Of a DNA stretch of 64,000 bases, positions 33,108-42,144 are shown one piece after another. How positions within the stretch are numbered: position 1 is the first letter of the stretch; each line of letters starts with the position of its first letter. This DNA is from Bin87 sp963666415 (GTDB lineage: Bacteria > Chloroflexota > Dehalococcoidia > Lucifugimonadales > UBA3495): positions 1,178,001 to 1,242,000 of the forward strand of contig CAXXPD010000003.1 in NCBI GenBank assembly GCA_963666415.2, written 5' to 3'. The translations under genes were made by a program, and so were the position numbers. The notes beneath the pieces were generated by a model. The model was not told where the DNA came from. It did no database searches and saw only the letters and a program-made list of their open reading frames with translations.

Positions 33108-34154
33108 TTATTCGATCGAGCCAGCGCGGCGGGCGAACTCGCTCAGGTCCGCAGCCGCCGCATCGCTATCGCCCAACGCCTGACGGGCAAACCCGCGCCC
33201 CCGGTATGCTTCTATCAAATTGGGGTTCAGCTCGATTGCTCTGCTGTACGAGTCGACTGCCGTCTGGAAATTTGCCAGCGCCGCCTGCGAATTACCCATT
33301 GAAAGCCAAATCCCCGCCAGATTCTCATCGCGTGCCAGCGCCGCCTCGTACTCCGTGATGGCCGCCGCGTGTTCTCCCAAGTCGGCCCGCGCTACGCCCC
33401 GATTGTGGTACAGCGTCGCCGTGTCCATGCCGTAGGATTGTGCGGCATCGAAATCGACAATGGCCGCAGCGGGTTCACCCTGGTCGCGTCGGGCGATGCC
33501 CCGGTTGTACAGGGCGTTGGCGAAAGTCGGTACCAGCGCGATGGCGGCATCGTAGTCGTCGATGGCAGCATTGTAGTTGCGACGGTCGCTGTGCAGATTC
33601 CCACGTGCGTAGCGATAGTCGGCGTCGCGTGGGCGCAGCTCGATGGCGCGATCATAAAAGCCCAGGGCGGTATCACGGTCGCCCGTGTCCCGATAGGCGA
33701 TGCCCAAATTGTAGTTGGCGTTGGAGTGCTCCGGATTGATGCGAATGCTGGCCATAAAATCCCCGATGGCCTCTCCGTAACGGCCTAGCGAAATTCGCGC
33801 CACTCCCCGGGCGTAGTAGTAATCCGCGTCGTCGGGTTCCAGCTCGATGGCGGTGGTGTAGTCGCTGATGGCATCCTCGTAGTAACCCAGGTGGCGCCGT
33901 ACCACTCCTCGCGCGTAATAGGGCACCGGATACTGTGGGTCGGCCATGATCGCGCGCGTGTAGTCGGCGACGGCCTGGCTCAGGTTCCCTCCGTTGCGGT
34001 GGGCCAGCCCGCGGTAATAGTAGGCCGGCGCAAACCCGTCGTTTAGTTCAAGGGCGTCGTTGAAATCCGCAATGGCAGCATCCAGTTGTCCCGCCCGCAA
34101 TGCAAGCTGGCCGCGCGCAGTGTAGTGGAATTCGGTTGGAAGTTCTTGAGCCAT
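33108..34154 (-). CDS. TPR-repeat protein, ten tetratricopeptide repeats
   Basis: A 348-residue protein made almost only of ten 34-residue TPR units (units begin FHYTARGQL, FAPAYYYRG, YPVPYYARG, DADYYYARG, HSNANYNLG, DADYRYARG, FANALYNRG, TATLYHNRG, LAGIWLSMG, LIEAYRGRG). ATG 34154 is preferred over an in-frame GTG 18 bases upstream. There is no signal peptide or other domain, so it is a cytoplasmic scaffold with unknown partners. It ends 6 bp before the MaoC-like start and so is probably the first or second gene of that operon. Confidence 0.88.
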   Translation of the reverse strand: MAQELPTEFHYTARGQLALRAGQLDAAIADFNDALELNDGFAPAYYYRGLAHRNGGNLSQAVADYTRAIMADPQYPVPYYARGVVRRHLGYYEDAISDYTTAIELEPDDADYYYARGVARISLGRYGEAIGDFMASIRINPEHSNANYNLGIAYRDTGDRDTALGFYDRAIELRPRDADYRYARGNLHSDRRNYNAAIDDYDAAIALVPTFANALYNRGIARRDQGEPAAAIVDFDAAQSYGMDTATLYHNRGVARADLGEHAAAITEYEAALARDENLAGIWLSMGNSQAALANFQTAVDSYSRAIELNPNLIEAYRGRGFARQALGDSDAAAADLSEFARRAGSIE

Positions 34155-34198
34155 TGCTGCAATCCAGCGCACGCTATTCGGAGCGCACGCTATCCGGG

Positions 34199-34657
34199 TT
34201 AGAAATCCGTCTCGTACAAATCATACTCCGAATGAGACATGCCCAGCGCTTCGTAGGTTTGTTTGGCGACCAGGTTCTCCCGCATTACGTAGAGACGCAT
34301 TCTCCTCACGTCGCCTCGCTCGGCGGCCAGTTGCTGCAATCGGCGATACAGTTTCCGGTAAACGCCCTGCCGTCGATTTTCCGATTTGACATAAACCGAC
34401 TGCACCCACCAGATCCAGCCGTTGCGCCAGTCGCTCCATTCGGTAGTTACCATCAACTGGCCGACGGGCAGGTTATCGACCTCGGCCAGCAGGTAGAATG
34501 CCTTGACCGGGTCCGATAGCGCCGCCGCAACGCCGGCGCATAACGTCGCCTGGTCAAGCTCAATGCCCTCGGATTCCAGGGCCATGGCGGTGTTGTAAGC
34601 CACGATGGTGTCAGCATCGCGTTGAGTGGCCAGGCGGATTTCCAGCGGGTTGTTCAT
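34199..34657 (-). CDS. GNAT-family N-acetyltransferase
   Basis: A 152-residue GNAT protein. N-terminal IRLATQRDADTIVAYN; the acetyl-CoA motif A is VQSVYVKSENRRQGVYRKLYRRL (R-R-Q-G-V-Y); the end reads VAKQTYEALGMSHSEYDLYETDF with the usual AxxxYxxLGF-type motif. The substrate is unknown. It lies upstream of the TPR gene on the minus strand. Confidence 0.88.
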   Translation of the reverse strand: MNNPLEIRLATQRDADTIVAYNTAMALESEGIELDQATLCAGVAAALSDPVKAFYLLAEVDNLPVGQLMVTTEWSDWRNGWIWWVQSVYVKSENRRQGVYRKLYRRLQQLAAERGDVRRMRLYVMRENLVAKQTYEALGMSHSEYDLYETDF

Positions 34658-34719
34658 GTTGAAAGGGCCAACCTCGGTCCAGTGGCACAGGTCGGCACTG
34701 AATTCTAATCAACCTACGC

Positions 34720-34725
34720 TATAAT
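34720..34725 (+). promoter_or_regulatory. -10 box (TATAAT) of the M20 peptidase gene
   Basis: A perfect TATAAT, 58 bases before the ATG at 34783, in the divergent spacer between the GNAT and peptidase genes. The -35 region is weak. Confidence 0.5.
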
Positions 34726-34782
34726 AGGCAACCTAACCGCGAGTACACATCCCTGCAGCCCACATCTCCGGCGAGGTGCCCT

Positions 34783-35865
34783 ATGCCTGACCAGGAACGA
34801 TTAGTCAACGCATTTTGCGACTTGGTACGAATTGACAGCCCGTCCGGTGAAGAATGGGACGTTGCGCAGCACGTAACTGACCGGCTGGTCGATCTTGGTT
34901 TCCAGGTGGAACGCGATGCCCACGGCAACGTCATCGCCGGCGAAGACGGCGACCGCCCTCTGCTGCTCTCGGCCCACATGGACACCGTCGACCCCGGTCG
35001 CAGCATTCGGCCCCAATTGGTCGGCGACCGCGTAACCTCCGATGGCAATACTATCCTCGGCGGCGACTGCAAGGCCGGCGTCGCTGCGATCCTAGAGGCG
35101 CTGGAAGCGGTCAAGCTGGATGGGCGGACCCGGCGCCCGGTGCAGGTCGTGTTTACCCGCGGCGAGGAGATCGGCCTCGTGGGTGCTTCCAACCTGGACT
35201 TCTCCATGATTCGCGGCACCGAGGCCGTGGTATTCGATGGCAATGGCCCGGTCAATACCATCACCGGCGCCAGTCCCACCTACATGGCCTTTGACATCAA
35301 CGTGCGTGGTCGCGGCGCCCATGCCGGCGTTGAACCGGAAAAGGGCCTATCCGCCATCAAAATCGCCACCGACATCATCGCCGAACTGCCCCAGGGCCGC
35401 ATCGACACCGAAACCACCTTCAACGTCGCAACCATTACCGCCGGCACCGTCCGCAACGCCGTGCCCTCCGAGGCGTCGCTGACCGGCGAATTCCGCAGCA
35501 TGAACATGGAATCGCTGGAGCTGCTGCGGATGCAACTTATTTCCACCGTTAACAATATCCGGGGCCGCTATCAGGATGCCGAGATTACCGAGTCTCTGGA
35601 GATGATGTTTCAGATGTACCGGCTCGACCCCAACGAAGCCACTGCCCAGCTGGTTACCCGCGTGATGCGCGACATGGGCCTGGAACCCAACATTCAGCCG
35701 TCCGGCGGCGGCACCGACGGCAACGTGTTCCGGCTCAACGGCATCGAGAGTGTCGTCGTGGGTATGTCAACCAACCTGATGCACACCATCGACGAGTACG
35801 TCGTAGTGCCCGACTTGATGAACACCGCCCGCTTCTGCGAACAACTGATGACCTTCGGCGCCTGA
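34783..35865 (+). CDS. M20-family metallopeptidase (PepT-like)
   Basis: A 360-residue di-zinc peptidase. Metal ligands and base are in LLLSAHMDTVDPG (His, Asp), ILGGDCKAGVA (bridging Asp), and TRGEEIGLVGA (Glu-Glu). The dimerisation lid begins DINVRGRGAHAGVEPEKGL, and the last ligand His is in VVGMSTNLMHTIDEYV. It fits the peptidase T-like group of M20 enzymes and should act on short peptides or acylated amino acids in the cytoplasm. Monocistronic, convergent with rnd. Confidence 0.9.
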   Translation: MPDQERLVNAFCDLVRIDSPSGEEWDVAQHVTDRLVDLGFQVERDAHGNVIAGEDGDRPLLLSAHMDTVDPGRSIRPQLVGDRVTSDGNTILGGDCKAGVAAILEALEAVKLDGRTRRPVQVVFTRGEEIGLVGASNLDFSMIRGTEAVVFDGNGPVNTITGASPTYMAFDINVRGRGAHAGVEPEKGLSAIKIATDIIAELPQGRIDTETTFNVATITAGTVRNAVPSEASLTGEFRSMNMESLELLRMQLISTVNNIRGRYQDAEITESLEMMFQMYRLDPNEATAQLVTRVMRDMGLEPNIQPSGGGTDGNVFRLNGIESVVVGMSTNLMHTIDEYVVVPDLMNTARFCEQLMTFGA

Positions 35866-35970
35866 TGCCGGTCGGCTATTCAGGTATCGGGTCCGGCCAA
35901 CCCTTGCCGCACTGACCCCGGCGCTGCACTGGCTCCGGCGGCACCGGCGCTGACGGTGTGCAATGCTGGA

Positions 35971-37107
35971 CTATTGCCAATCCTGATCGTAGGCCAGGTG
36001 CTGCAAATCGGTGCCAAACTCGTCCCGTTGCCACCGCCGCACCTCGCCATCGCCGCCGGCCAGTTCGTGCTCCAGGACGTTGGGGTCCATGGCAATCCGC
36101 TCCAGGCTGGCGGTCGGCCAGATGTGGCTCACCGCCAGTGTCAGTTGGTCGGACAACGACGATCGCCAGGATTTCAGGAGCCTGAGCCGCCCGCGACGCT
36201 CTGAAGTCCATAGATCGTTGCCGTGGTCTGGGCGGGACGGTTTGTGTACTTCCGGGTTGCGGCGTCCCTGCTCAATCGCATCCAGCAGCTCACCATGGCA
36301 GCGGTTGGCCAGCAGCCCGCCGATGCCACGACGCAACGGCCCATCGGATTGAGCCAGTTGCAACAGGTCATCGTTGCTGGCCGCCACCGTTGGGGGCAGG
36401 TCCCACGAACACGCCTTGCCATCGCGAAACGCATAGAGTTCCTGCAATATGGCAGCCTGCCGGGGATTCAACGCATCCCAGCCCTTGATCCGGCGGAAAG
36501 CAGTTTCCAGCGGTTCCAAAGGCGGGTATCGCAACTCCTGCAGGCGCAGGCATTCCTCGTAAACCCAATCCATTCGGTCCATCTTTTGCAGCCGATATTC
36601 CAACTCGTCGGCCAGTGGCAGCAGGTGGTGCACGTCGCTGGCGGCGTAGTCCAGCGCCGGCCCGGACAGTGGGCGCAGGCCCCAATGGGACATCTGCAGG
36701 TTCCGGTCTTTGGGAATCGTTACCCCGGCGAATTCTTCCAGTACCGCGCCCAGATTGGGACGACTTACGCCGAGGAACCGGGCCGCTAATCCGGTGTCAA
36801 AAAGGTTATTAATGGTGAATCCAAAATCGTGGTCGAAGAACCGAACGTCCTCTTCGCAACCGTGAATAATTTTTACGATGGATTCGTCGGCCAGCATTGC
36901 GCCGAAACTGGAAAGGTCGTCTATGGCCAGCGGGTCGATGAGGAGCGTCTGCTCGCCATCGCAGAGCTGAATCAGACAGATGCGCTCCTCGTAAGCGAAT
37001 CGCCCGTTGCGCTCGGTGTCCAGCGCCAGTTGAGACCCGTGCCGCAGGCTGTCGGCCGCGTCATCCCAGCTGGCTTGGGTGTCGATGTAACGATATTGGT
37101 TCGGCAA
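35971..37107 (-). CDS. rnd: Ribonuclease D
   Basis: A 378-residue 3'-5' exoribonuclease, close to the 375 residues of E. coli RNase D. I take TTG 37107 as start (LPNQYRYIDTQASWDD), which matches the family N-terminus; no ATG exists in the right place. The DEDDy residues are visible: ALDTERNGRF (Asp, Glu), IIHGCEEDVRFFDHDF (Asp), and YAASDVHHLLPL (Tyr, Asp). An HRDC-type helical domain follows (~205-290, RIKGWDALNPRQAAIL), with a second similar unit near the C-terminus. It trims tRNA and other structured RNAs. Divergent from the HpcH aldolase. Confidence 0.9.
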   Translation of the reverse strand: MPNQYRYIDTQASWDDAADSLRHGSQLALDTERNGRFAYEERICLIQLCDGEQTLLIDPLAIDDLSSFGAMLADESIVKIIHGCEEDVRFFDHDFGFTINNLFDTGLAARFLGVSRPNLGAVLEEFAGVTIPKDRNLQMSHWGLRPLSGPALDYAASDVHHLLPLADELEYRLQKMDRMDWVYEECLRLQELRYPPLEPLETAFRRIKGWDALNPRQAAILQELYAFRDGKACSWDLPPTVAASNDDLLQLAQSDGPLRRGIGGLLANRCHGELLDAIEQGRRNPEVHKPSRPDHGNDLWTSERRGRLRLLKSWRSSLSDQLTLAVSHIWPTASLERIAMDPNVLEHELAGGDGEVRRWQRDEFGTDLQHLAYDQDWQ

Positions 37108-37247
37108 AAGGCGTGTCTCTTGAGTTTCCGTGTCTTTTAAGTCGCCATGTAGCGTAATCTGGCTGGCAGGATTCAACCGCAGAAGTTTAGCACATTCGCC
37201 GCGCCGACCCACACCCCGCGCCGCTCCGTCGCCCGCGGGGCGCGTGC

Positions 37248-37253
37248 TATACT
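37248..37253 (+). promoter_or_regulatory. -10 box (TATACT) of the HpcH aldolase gene
   Basis: TGCTATACT at 37245-37253 is an extended -10 element, 35 bases before the ATG at 37289, in the divergent rnd/aldolase spacer. Confidence 0.5.
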
Positions 37254-37288
37254 CCAAAAAACCCCCCGGCCAGGAGCAAAAATCGATT

Positions 37289-38071
37289 ATGAGCGGCGCA
37301 GACCTGAAAGCAACCCTCAAACAGGGCGGACGAATCTTCGGCACGATGATCAGCGTGAACCGCAACCCCCGCTGGATACCCATAATGGACGGCGTGGGCC
37401 TGGATTACGTCATCATCGACACGGAACATAACCCTCGCAGCCGTGGTGAGCTGGGCGATTACCTGGCGATGTTTGTTACCACCAGCGTGGTGCCCATTGT
37501 CAGGATACCCATACCGGATTCTCACTACGTAACGATGGCCATTGACGCCGGCGCACAGGGAATCCTCGCCCCGTACTGCGAGACGGTGGACCAGGTGCGC
37601 GAGGTGGTTAAAGCCGCCAAGTACCGCCCGCTCAAGGGCGCGGCCGCTGAGCAGGCGTTGGCCACCGGCGAGTTCCCCAGCTCTGCCAGCCGCGAGTACC
37701 TCGAAGCCCGCAATCGGGACAACATCTGCATTATCGGCATTGAAAGCCAGGCCGCCGTCGACAACCTGGACGCCATTTTGGGTGTACCGGGCATCGACGC
37801 AATCTTCGTAGGCCCCAACGACATGAGCATCTCGCTGGGCGTTCCTGACGACTACGCTCAGGAAGTGTACAAAACCACCGTCAAGGGCATTATCGACAAG
37901 TGTGAAGCCAGTGGCTTGCCGACGTTGGTGCACCACCAGACGCCGGAACTGTCCGAATACTGGATTCAGCAGGGCGCGCGCTTCGTTCTGCACGGAACCG
38001 ACCGGCGCGCCATGTCGGAGGGATTCCGCACCGAATTCAGCCGCCTTCGCGACAAGGCTGCCAGTCTTTAG
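37289..38071 (+). CDS. HpcH/HpaI-family class II aldolase
   Basis: A 260-residue aldolase starting MSGADLKATLKQGGRIFGTM, with AGGAG upstream. The catalytic base is in IIDTEHNPRSR (family DxEH), the metal Glu in IIGIESQAAVDNLDAIL, and the metal Asp in IFVGPNDMSISLG. It should cleave a 4-hydroxy-2-oxo acid to pyruvate plus an aldehyde, or act in the reverse direction. A dyad at 38094-38121 follows it. Confidence 0.9.
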   Translation: MSGADLKATLKQGGRIFGTMISVNRNPRWIPIMDGVGLDYVIIDTEHNPRSRGELGDYLAMFVTTSVVPIVRIPIPDSHYVTMAIDAGAQGILAPYCETVDQVREVVKAAKYRPLKGAAAEQALATGEFPSSASREYLEARNRDNICIIGIESQAAVDNLDAILGVPGIDAIFVGPNDMSISLGVPDDYAQEVYKTTVKGIIDKCEASGLPTLVHHQTPELSEYWIQQGARFVLHGTDRRAMSEGFRTEFSRLRDKAASL

Positions 38072-38093
38072 CCTGGTCCCGGAGTGGGCAAAT

Positions 38094-38121
38094 GAGCCGA
38101 CGAAATAATTTGCGCCGGCTC
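38094..38121. terminator. Palindromic hairpin between convergent genes
   Basis: GAGCCG (38094-38099) pairs with CGGCTC (38116-38121), continuing inward CG/CG and AAAT/ATTT with single mismatches. No clear U-tract, so the role as terminator is tentative. Confidence 0.4.
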
Positions 38122-38143
38122 TCTGGTCTGGCCGGTTGACCGT

Positions 38144-38428
38144 CTAGTTTCGCGATTGCCCTTCCCAGCGTTCGCGCAACGAGGCAATGTACACGCGCTC
38201 GTAGTCGCCGTGGTGGGCGTTGCCCGGGTCTTCGGCGAGCCGTTCCGCCCACATATACTCCACATCGCCCCAGATGATGGGGAACTTGGGACGGTCGAAG
38301 AAGGCGGCCACGGCGTCAAAGGGCGTGGCTTCTTCCACGTAACCCAGCATCTGAAAATTGTCGTACAGGTTGCCCTGCTCCGATACGAACCGGCCTTTCA
38401 TCGCCGCCATCACCAGAAAATTGGCCAT
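38144..38428 (-). CDS. Small protein of unknown function (94 aa)
   Basis: A 94-residue protein starting MANFLVMAAMKGRFVSEQ and ending LRERWEGQSRN. It is rich in aromatics (DNFQMLGYVEEATPFDAVAAFF, IIWGDVEYMWAERL) and has no signal peptide or known motif that I recognise. It sits in its own minus-strand slot between the aldolase and the thiolase. Codon use looks like its neighbours, so I take it as real. Confidence 0.55.
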   Translation of the reverse strand: MANFLVMAAMKGRFVSEQGNLYDNFQMLGYVEEATPFDAVAAFFDRPKFPIIWGDVEYMWAERLAEDPGNAHHGDYERVYIASLRERWEGQSRN

Positions 38429-38505
38429 ATTGTGATCCAGTCTTGACGGGTGCGCTTTACGATGCGTTCCGTCCCCCGCGCGTCACGGCGGTTACCTAGT
38501 CAGTG

Positions 38506-39660
38506 CTACCTGGTCAGAATGTGAACCGTGGTAACGTCGCCGGCGCCGGAGCACTGCGCCACTCCCACCCGCGCGTTTTCCACCTGACGCGGGCCAGCCT
38601 CGCCTCGCAGTTGCATCACCGTCTCGTGAACCATGCGGATGCCGGTGGCTCCGAAGGGATGCCCCATCGCCAGCAGACCCCCGTCGGTGTTCACCGGAAT
38701 GTCGCCGGTGAGGGCCGTCCTGCCCGCCACCGTGGCCTGCCACGCCTCGCCGTAGGGCACGAGGTGCAGCGCTTCGATCTGCTGCAACTCACCGATGGTG
38801 GCTGCGTCGTGGACCTGAACCAGGTCAACGTCCTCCGGCCCGATGCCGGCCATTTCGTAGGCTTGCAGCGCCGCCGGTTCGGTGCGGTAGGGACTGAACG
38901 CCGAGTGGTCGCTGCCTCGTCCATTGTAGGAGCCGGACGTCAGCGTGGCCGCCGCAATGCGGATGGCGCGGTTGCGGTCGATGCCGTAAGCATCCAGCGC
39001 ATCGGCGGCGCACAACACCGCCGCCGCCCCGCCCTCGCTGGTCGGACAGCACTGGTAAAGGGTCAGCGGGTCGGCAATCAGGCGTGAGTTGAGCACATCC
39101 TCAACCGAGTAGGTTTCCTTGCGGTGGGCGTAGGGGTTCAGCGACGCGTTCTGCCTGGCCTTTACCGTTACCTGAGCCAGCGCGGACGGGGGTGCGCCGG
39201 TTTCCTCCATGTACCGCGTCATACGCAGGGCGTACCCCGCCATCATGTGGTCGCCGCCCACGTAGCGTGCCGGGCTGTCGTCGGCGGTAACAGTTACCGG
39301 TCCGCCCGGAACCTTCTCCGCTCCAAACGCCAGCGCCATGTCGAACACGCCCGAGGTGATTCCCCAGTACGCCTGCCAGAATGCCGTGGATCCGCTGGAG
39401 CAGGCGTTTTCCACGTTGATGATGGGCACGCCGGTTAGACCCAGCTGCGCCAGCGTCGTTTCTCCGACCGACATTCCCTGATAGTACACGTGGCCGAAGT
39501 AGGCGATCGGAATGGCGCTCCAGGGCACACCGGCATCCTGGAGCGCATCCACCACCGCGTCGCGCGCCAGATCGGACAGGGTCTGCTCCGGAAACCTGCC
39601 AAAGGGATGCAGGCCGACACCGACTACCATTACCTCGCGACCGGGGCGGAACTGAGTCAT
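38506..39660 (-). CDS. Thiolase family protein (SCP2/nonspecific lipid-transfer type)
   Basis: A 384-residue thiolase preceded by AGGAG. The acylation Cys is in NVENACSSGSTAF, the His motif is VQVHDAATIGEL, then GHPFGATGIRMVHE, and the second Cys lies in VAQCSGAGDVTTVHIL. This pattern belongs to the SCPx-like thiolases that pair with DUF35 proteins, and the DUF35 gene lies just upstream on the same strand. It probably cleaves a 3-ketoacyl-CoA with a branched or ring substrate. Confidence 0.9.
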   Translation of the reverse strand: MTQFRPGREVMVVGVGLHPFGRFPEQTLSDLARDAVVDALQDAGVPWSAIPIAYFGHVYYQGMSVGETTLAQLGLTGVPIINVENACSSGSTAFWQAYWGITSGVFDMALAFGAEKVPGGPVTVTADDSPARYVGGDHMMAGYALRMTRYMEETGAPPSALAQVTVKARQNASLNPYAHRKETYSVEDVLNSRLIADPLTLYQCCPTSEGGAAAVLCAADALDAYGIDRNRAIRIAAATLTSGSYNGRGSDHSAFSPYRTEPAALQAYEMAGIGPEDVDLVQVHDAATIGELQQIEALHLVPYGEAWQATVAGRTALTGDIPVNTDGGLLAMGHPFGATGIRMVHETVMQLRGEAGPRQVENARVGVAQCSGAGDVTTVHILTR

Positions 39661-39726
39661 CGGGAATTCTCCTGAATCGACATTCTGAAACGAAAATTGG
39701 CGGCAGATGCTGATTAACTGGCGGCG

Positions 39727-40134
39727 TTAGCTCGGACGCCATTTGTAAACGACGCGTTCCGATTCCACGACTCCGCCCATTGAGACCGTTTCCAGCGCCA
39801 GGGTTACCGGCATCCCCACGGTCAACGCATCGTGATCGCACCTGATGACTTCGGCCAGCACGTGGGGGCCTTCCGGCAATTCGACCTCACCCAGCACATA
39901 CGGTACCGGGCCGGGCCAACCCGCCGGCGGCACTCGCACAATGGTGTAGCTGAACAGCACGCCGTCGGCAGCCAGCTCGATGCCCTCCAACTGCGCCGAT
40001 GTGCAAGCCTGGCAGAAGGTGGCCGGGCCAAATACCGACACGCCGCACTCGCTGCAACGCATCCCCAGCAGCACCCCGCTCCGGCCATCATCATCGGTCA
40101 GTCGCAGGCATCGTTCGTCAACGGATACAGGCAT
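39727..40134 (-). CDS. DUF35 zinc-ribbon/OB-fold protein, thiolase partner
   Basis: A 135-residue protein starting MPVSVDERCLRLTDDD at 40134. The zinc ribbon has CSEC and CQAC (residues ~27-46), and an OB-fold follows (GVLFSYTIVRVPPAGWPGPVPYVLGEVEL, GMPVTLALE). DUF35 proteins act as acyl-CoA-binding partners of SCP2-type thiolases. It is 66 bp upstream of the thiolase gene on the same strand, the classical arrangement. Confidence 0.9.
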   Translation of the reverse strand: MPVSVDERCLRLTDDDGRSGVLLGMRCSECGVSVFGPATFCQACTSAQLEGIELAADGVLFSYTIVRVPPAGWPGPVPYVLGEVELPEGPHVLAEVIRCDHDALTVGMPVTLALETVSMGGVVESERVVYKWRPS

Positions 40135-40228
40135 AAACGCTCTCTGGCGCCGACACATCGGCAACGGCGGGAATCAACTGCAAGCAGTGTAAGACGCCCC
40201 CAAATTGGCGTCAATTGACGATACGCTT

Positions 40229-40394
40229 CATGCGTGCCCACTTTGTCATTGCGAGCGTAGCGTGGCAATCTCGTCGCCGTAGCAACGGCGGTTAACCGAC
40301 GTGAGTTCAACCTCATCGAGATTGCCACGTCCCTCGACGAGCTCGGGATGAGCGGGCGCTCCTCGCAATGACAGATCAAAGTGGGCACGCGTGA
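40229..40394. repeat. Palindromic MITE-like repeat, copy 3 (long form)
   Basis: From GCGTGCCCACTTTGTCATTG to CAATGACAGATCAAAGTGGG and CACGCGTG. It carries the CCTCGACGAGCTCGGGATGA insert in its right arm. It fills most of the 350-bp gap between DUF35 and the acyl-CoA ligase gene. Confidence 0.85.
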
Positions 40395-40484
40395 CCGGCG
40401 GCGTGGCTTGACCTCCCTTTGACCAGCGTGGTAGCGTGATTCCAGTAGCCAAACCCGATTTACCCACTGGATTGAGTTGTTGGT

Positions 40485-42116
40485 ATGGTCAATGTTTTAG
40501 GCTTGGATCCGAAGCCCGGTCGCACGTCCTGGGAGAAATCGCTGGGTGAATTTCTGGAAATCGTCACCAGCGCCAACCCGCAGAAAGTGTTCGTGGAGAT
40601 TGCCGGCCAGCACATCACTTACGCGCAGTTTATGGGTCGTTGCCGCGCGGCGGCCACCATGTTCCAGCGTATGGGAATCGGCCACGGGGATCGGGTCTGC
40701 ATCTTCCTGCCCAACGTGCCCGAAGTGCTGTACACCTGGTTCGGCCTGGCGCTCATCGGCGGCATCTCTGTAACCATTAACACCGCTTACCGCCGCGACG
40801 AAATGGCCTACATTCTCAACAACGCCGAAGCGTCGGCGCTGGTTGCTCATGACAGCCTGATGGACGTGGCCACAGCGGCCGTGGACAACGCCCCCTGTGT
40901 GCGGCATCGGCTGGTGGTGGGCGGCGAATCCACCCCCGACGGCTGGCAGTCCTACGCCAGACTGCTGAACGACGCGCCCGAGCTCACCGATTTGCCCGAC
41001 GTATCGCCCACCGACATTTCGATGCTGCAGTACACATCGGGCACCACCGGCAACCCCAAAGGCGTGATGGTTACGCACCAGATGTATGTGTCGGCCGGCC
41101 AGGGGTTCGCCCAGTGGACGCAGGCCACCGCAGATGACCGGTTTTTTACCTGCCTGCCTTATTTCCACGCCAACGCCCAGTACTACAGCACCATGGGGAC
41201 TTTGGCATCGGGCGCAACTTTGGTGGTGCAGGATCGGTTCAGCGCATCCCGTTTCTGGCAGCAGGTGCGCGACGCCCGGGCCACCGTGGTCAATTTCATC
41301 GGCATGATGATGCCGGTGTTGTCCAAAAACGACCCATCCCCGGATGACGCCGACAATCCGGTGCGCCTGTTCTACGGCTCGCCGGCATTCGCGCCGGATT
41401 TCCTGTCCGACTTTGAGCAGCGGTTCGGAACCGACATCATCGTCGGCTTCGGAATGACCGAAACCTGCTACGGAACCATCGAGAGCATCCGTGGGGAACG
41501 GCGCCCCAATTCGTCCGGATTGCCGCGCCAGCATCCAGACCCGCGCTTCAGCAACACCGTGCGCATCGTCGATGATGACGGGTTACCCGTGCCCAACGGA
41601 CAGCCCGGCGAAATCACCATCCTCAATCCGGTCACCATGCCCGGATACTGGCGCAACGAGGAACAAACCGCGCTGTCGCTGCGGGACGGCTGGTTGTTCA
41701 CCGGCGACCTCGGCTGGCTGGACGACGACAACTATCTCTACTTCGTCGACCGCAAGAAGGATGTCATCCGGCGGCGGGGAGAGAACATCTCATCCCAGGA
41801 AGTCGAGGATGTTATCAAACGGCACGAGCGGGTACTGGACTGCGCTATCATCGCCGTGCCGTCGGAGCTGGGCGAAGACGAGGTGAAAGCCTACATCACC
41901 CCTCGACCGGGCGAGTCCGTTGAGCCGGCAGAGGTCATTTACTGGTGCGCCGAACACCTGGCCTACTTCAAGGTGCCCAGGTACATTGAGGTGCGCGACG
42001 AGTTGCCCCGTACGCCCAGCCTGAGGGTTCGCAAAGATGTATTGCGCCAGGAGCGGGAAGACCTGATCACCGGCAGTTTCGATCGAGAGGCCGCCGGTAT
42101 CCAAATCCGCCGCTGA
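40485..42116 (+). CDS. AMP-forming acyl-CoA synthetase (CaiC-like), altered A10 motif
   Basis: A 543-residue adenylate-forming ligase. The P-loop is MLQYTSGTTGNPKGVM, with YGSPAFAPDFL, VGFGMTETCYGT, WLFTGDLGWLDDDNYLYFVDRKKDVIRRRGENIS and the hinge region as expected. The C-terminal A10 motif, usually TxxGK or TEK before the last KxxL(R), reads TPSLRVRKDVLRQ. The catalytic Lys position therefore appears to be Arg or shifted, so adenylation may be impaired or unusual. It precedes a PII-like gene by 28 bp, perhaps in one operon. Confidence 0.88.
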   Translation: MVNVLGLDPKPGRTSWEKSLGEFLEIVTSANPQKVFVEIAGQHITYAQFMGRCRAAATMFQRMGIGHGDRVCIFLPNVPEVLYTWFGLALIGGISVTINTAYRRDEMAYILNNAEASALVAHDSLMDVATAAVDNAPCVRHRLVVGGESTPDGWQSYARLLNDAPELTDLPDVSPTDISMLQYTSGTTGNPKGVMVTHQMYVSAGQGFAQWTQATADDRFFTCLPYFHANAQYYSTMGTLASGATLVVQDRFSASRFWQQVRDARATVVNFIGMMMPVLSKNDPSPDDADNPVRLFYGSPAFAPDFLSDFEQRFGTDIIVGFGMTETCYGTIESIRGERRPNSSGLPRQHPDPRFSNTVRIVDDDGLPVPNGQPGEITILNPVTMPGYWRNEEQTALSLRDGWLFTGDLGWLDDDNYLYFVDRKKDVIRRRGENISSQEVEDVIKRHERVLDCAIIAVPSELGEDEVKAYITPRPGESVEPAEVIYWCAEHLAYFKVPRYIEVRDELPRTPSLRVRKDVLRQEREDLITGSFDREAAGIQIRR

Positions 42117-42144
42117 TTCCGTGGGGTGAAAGGAACCTGTCCAG

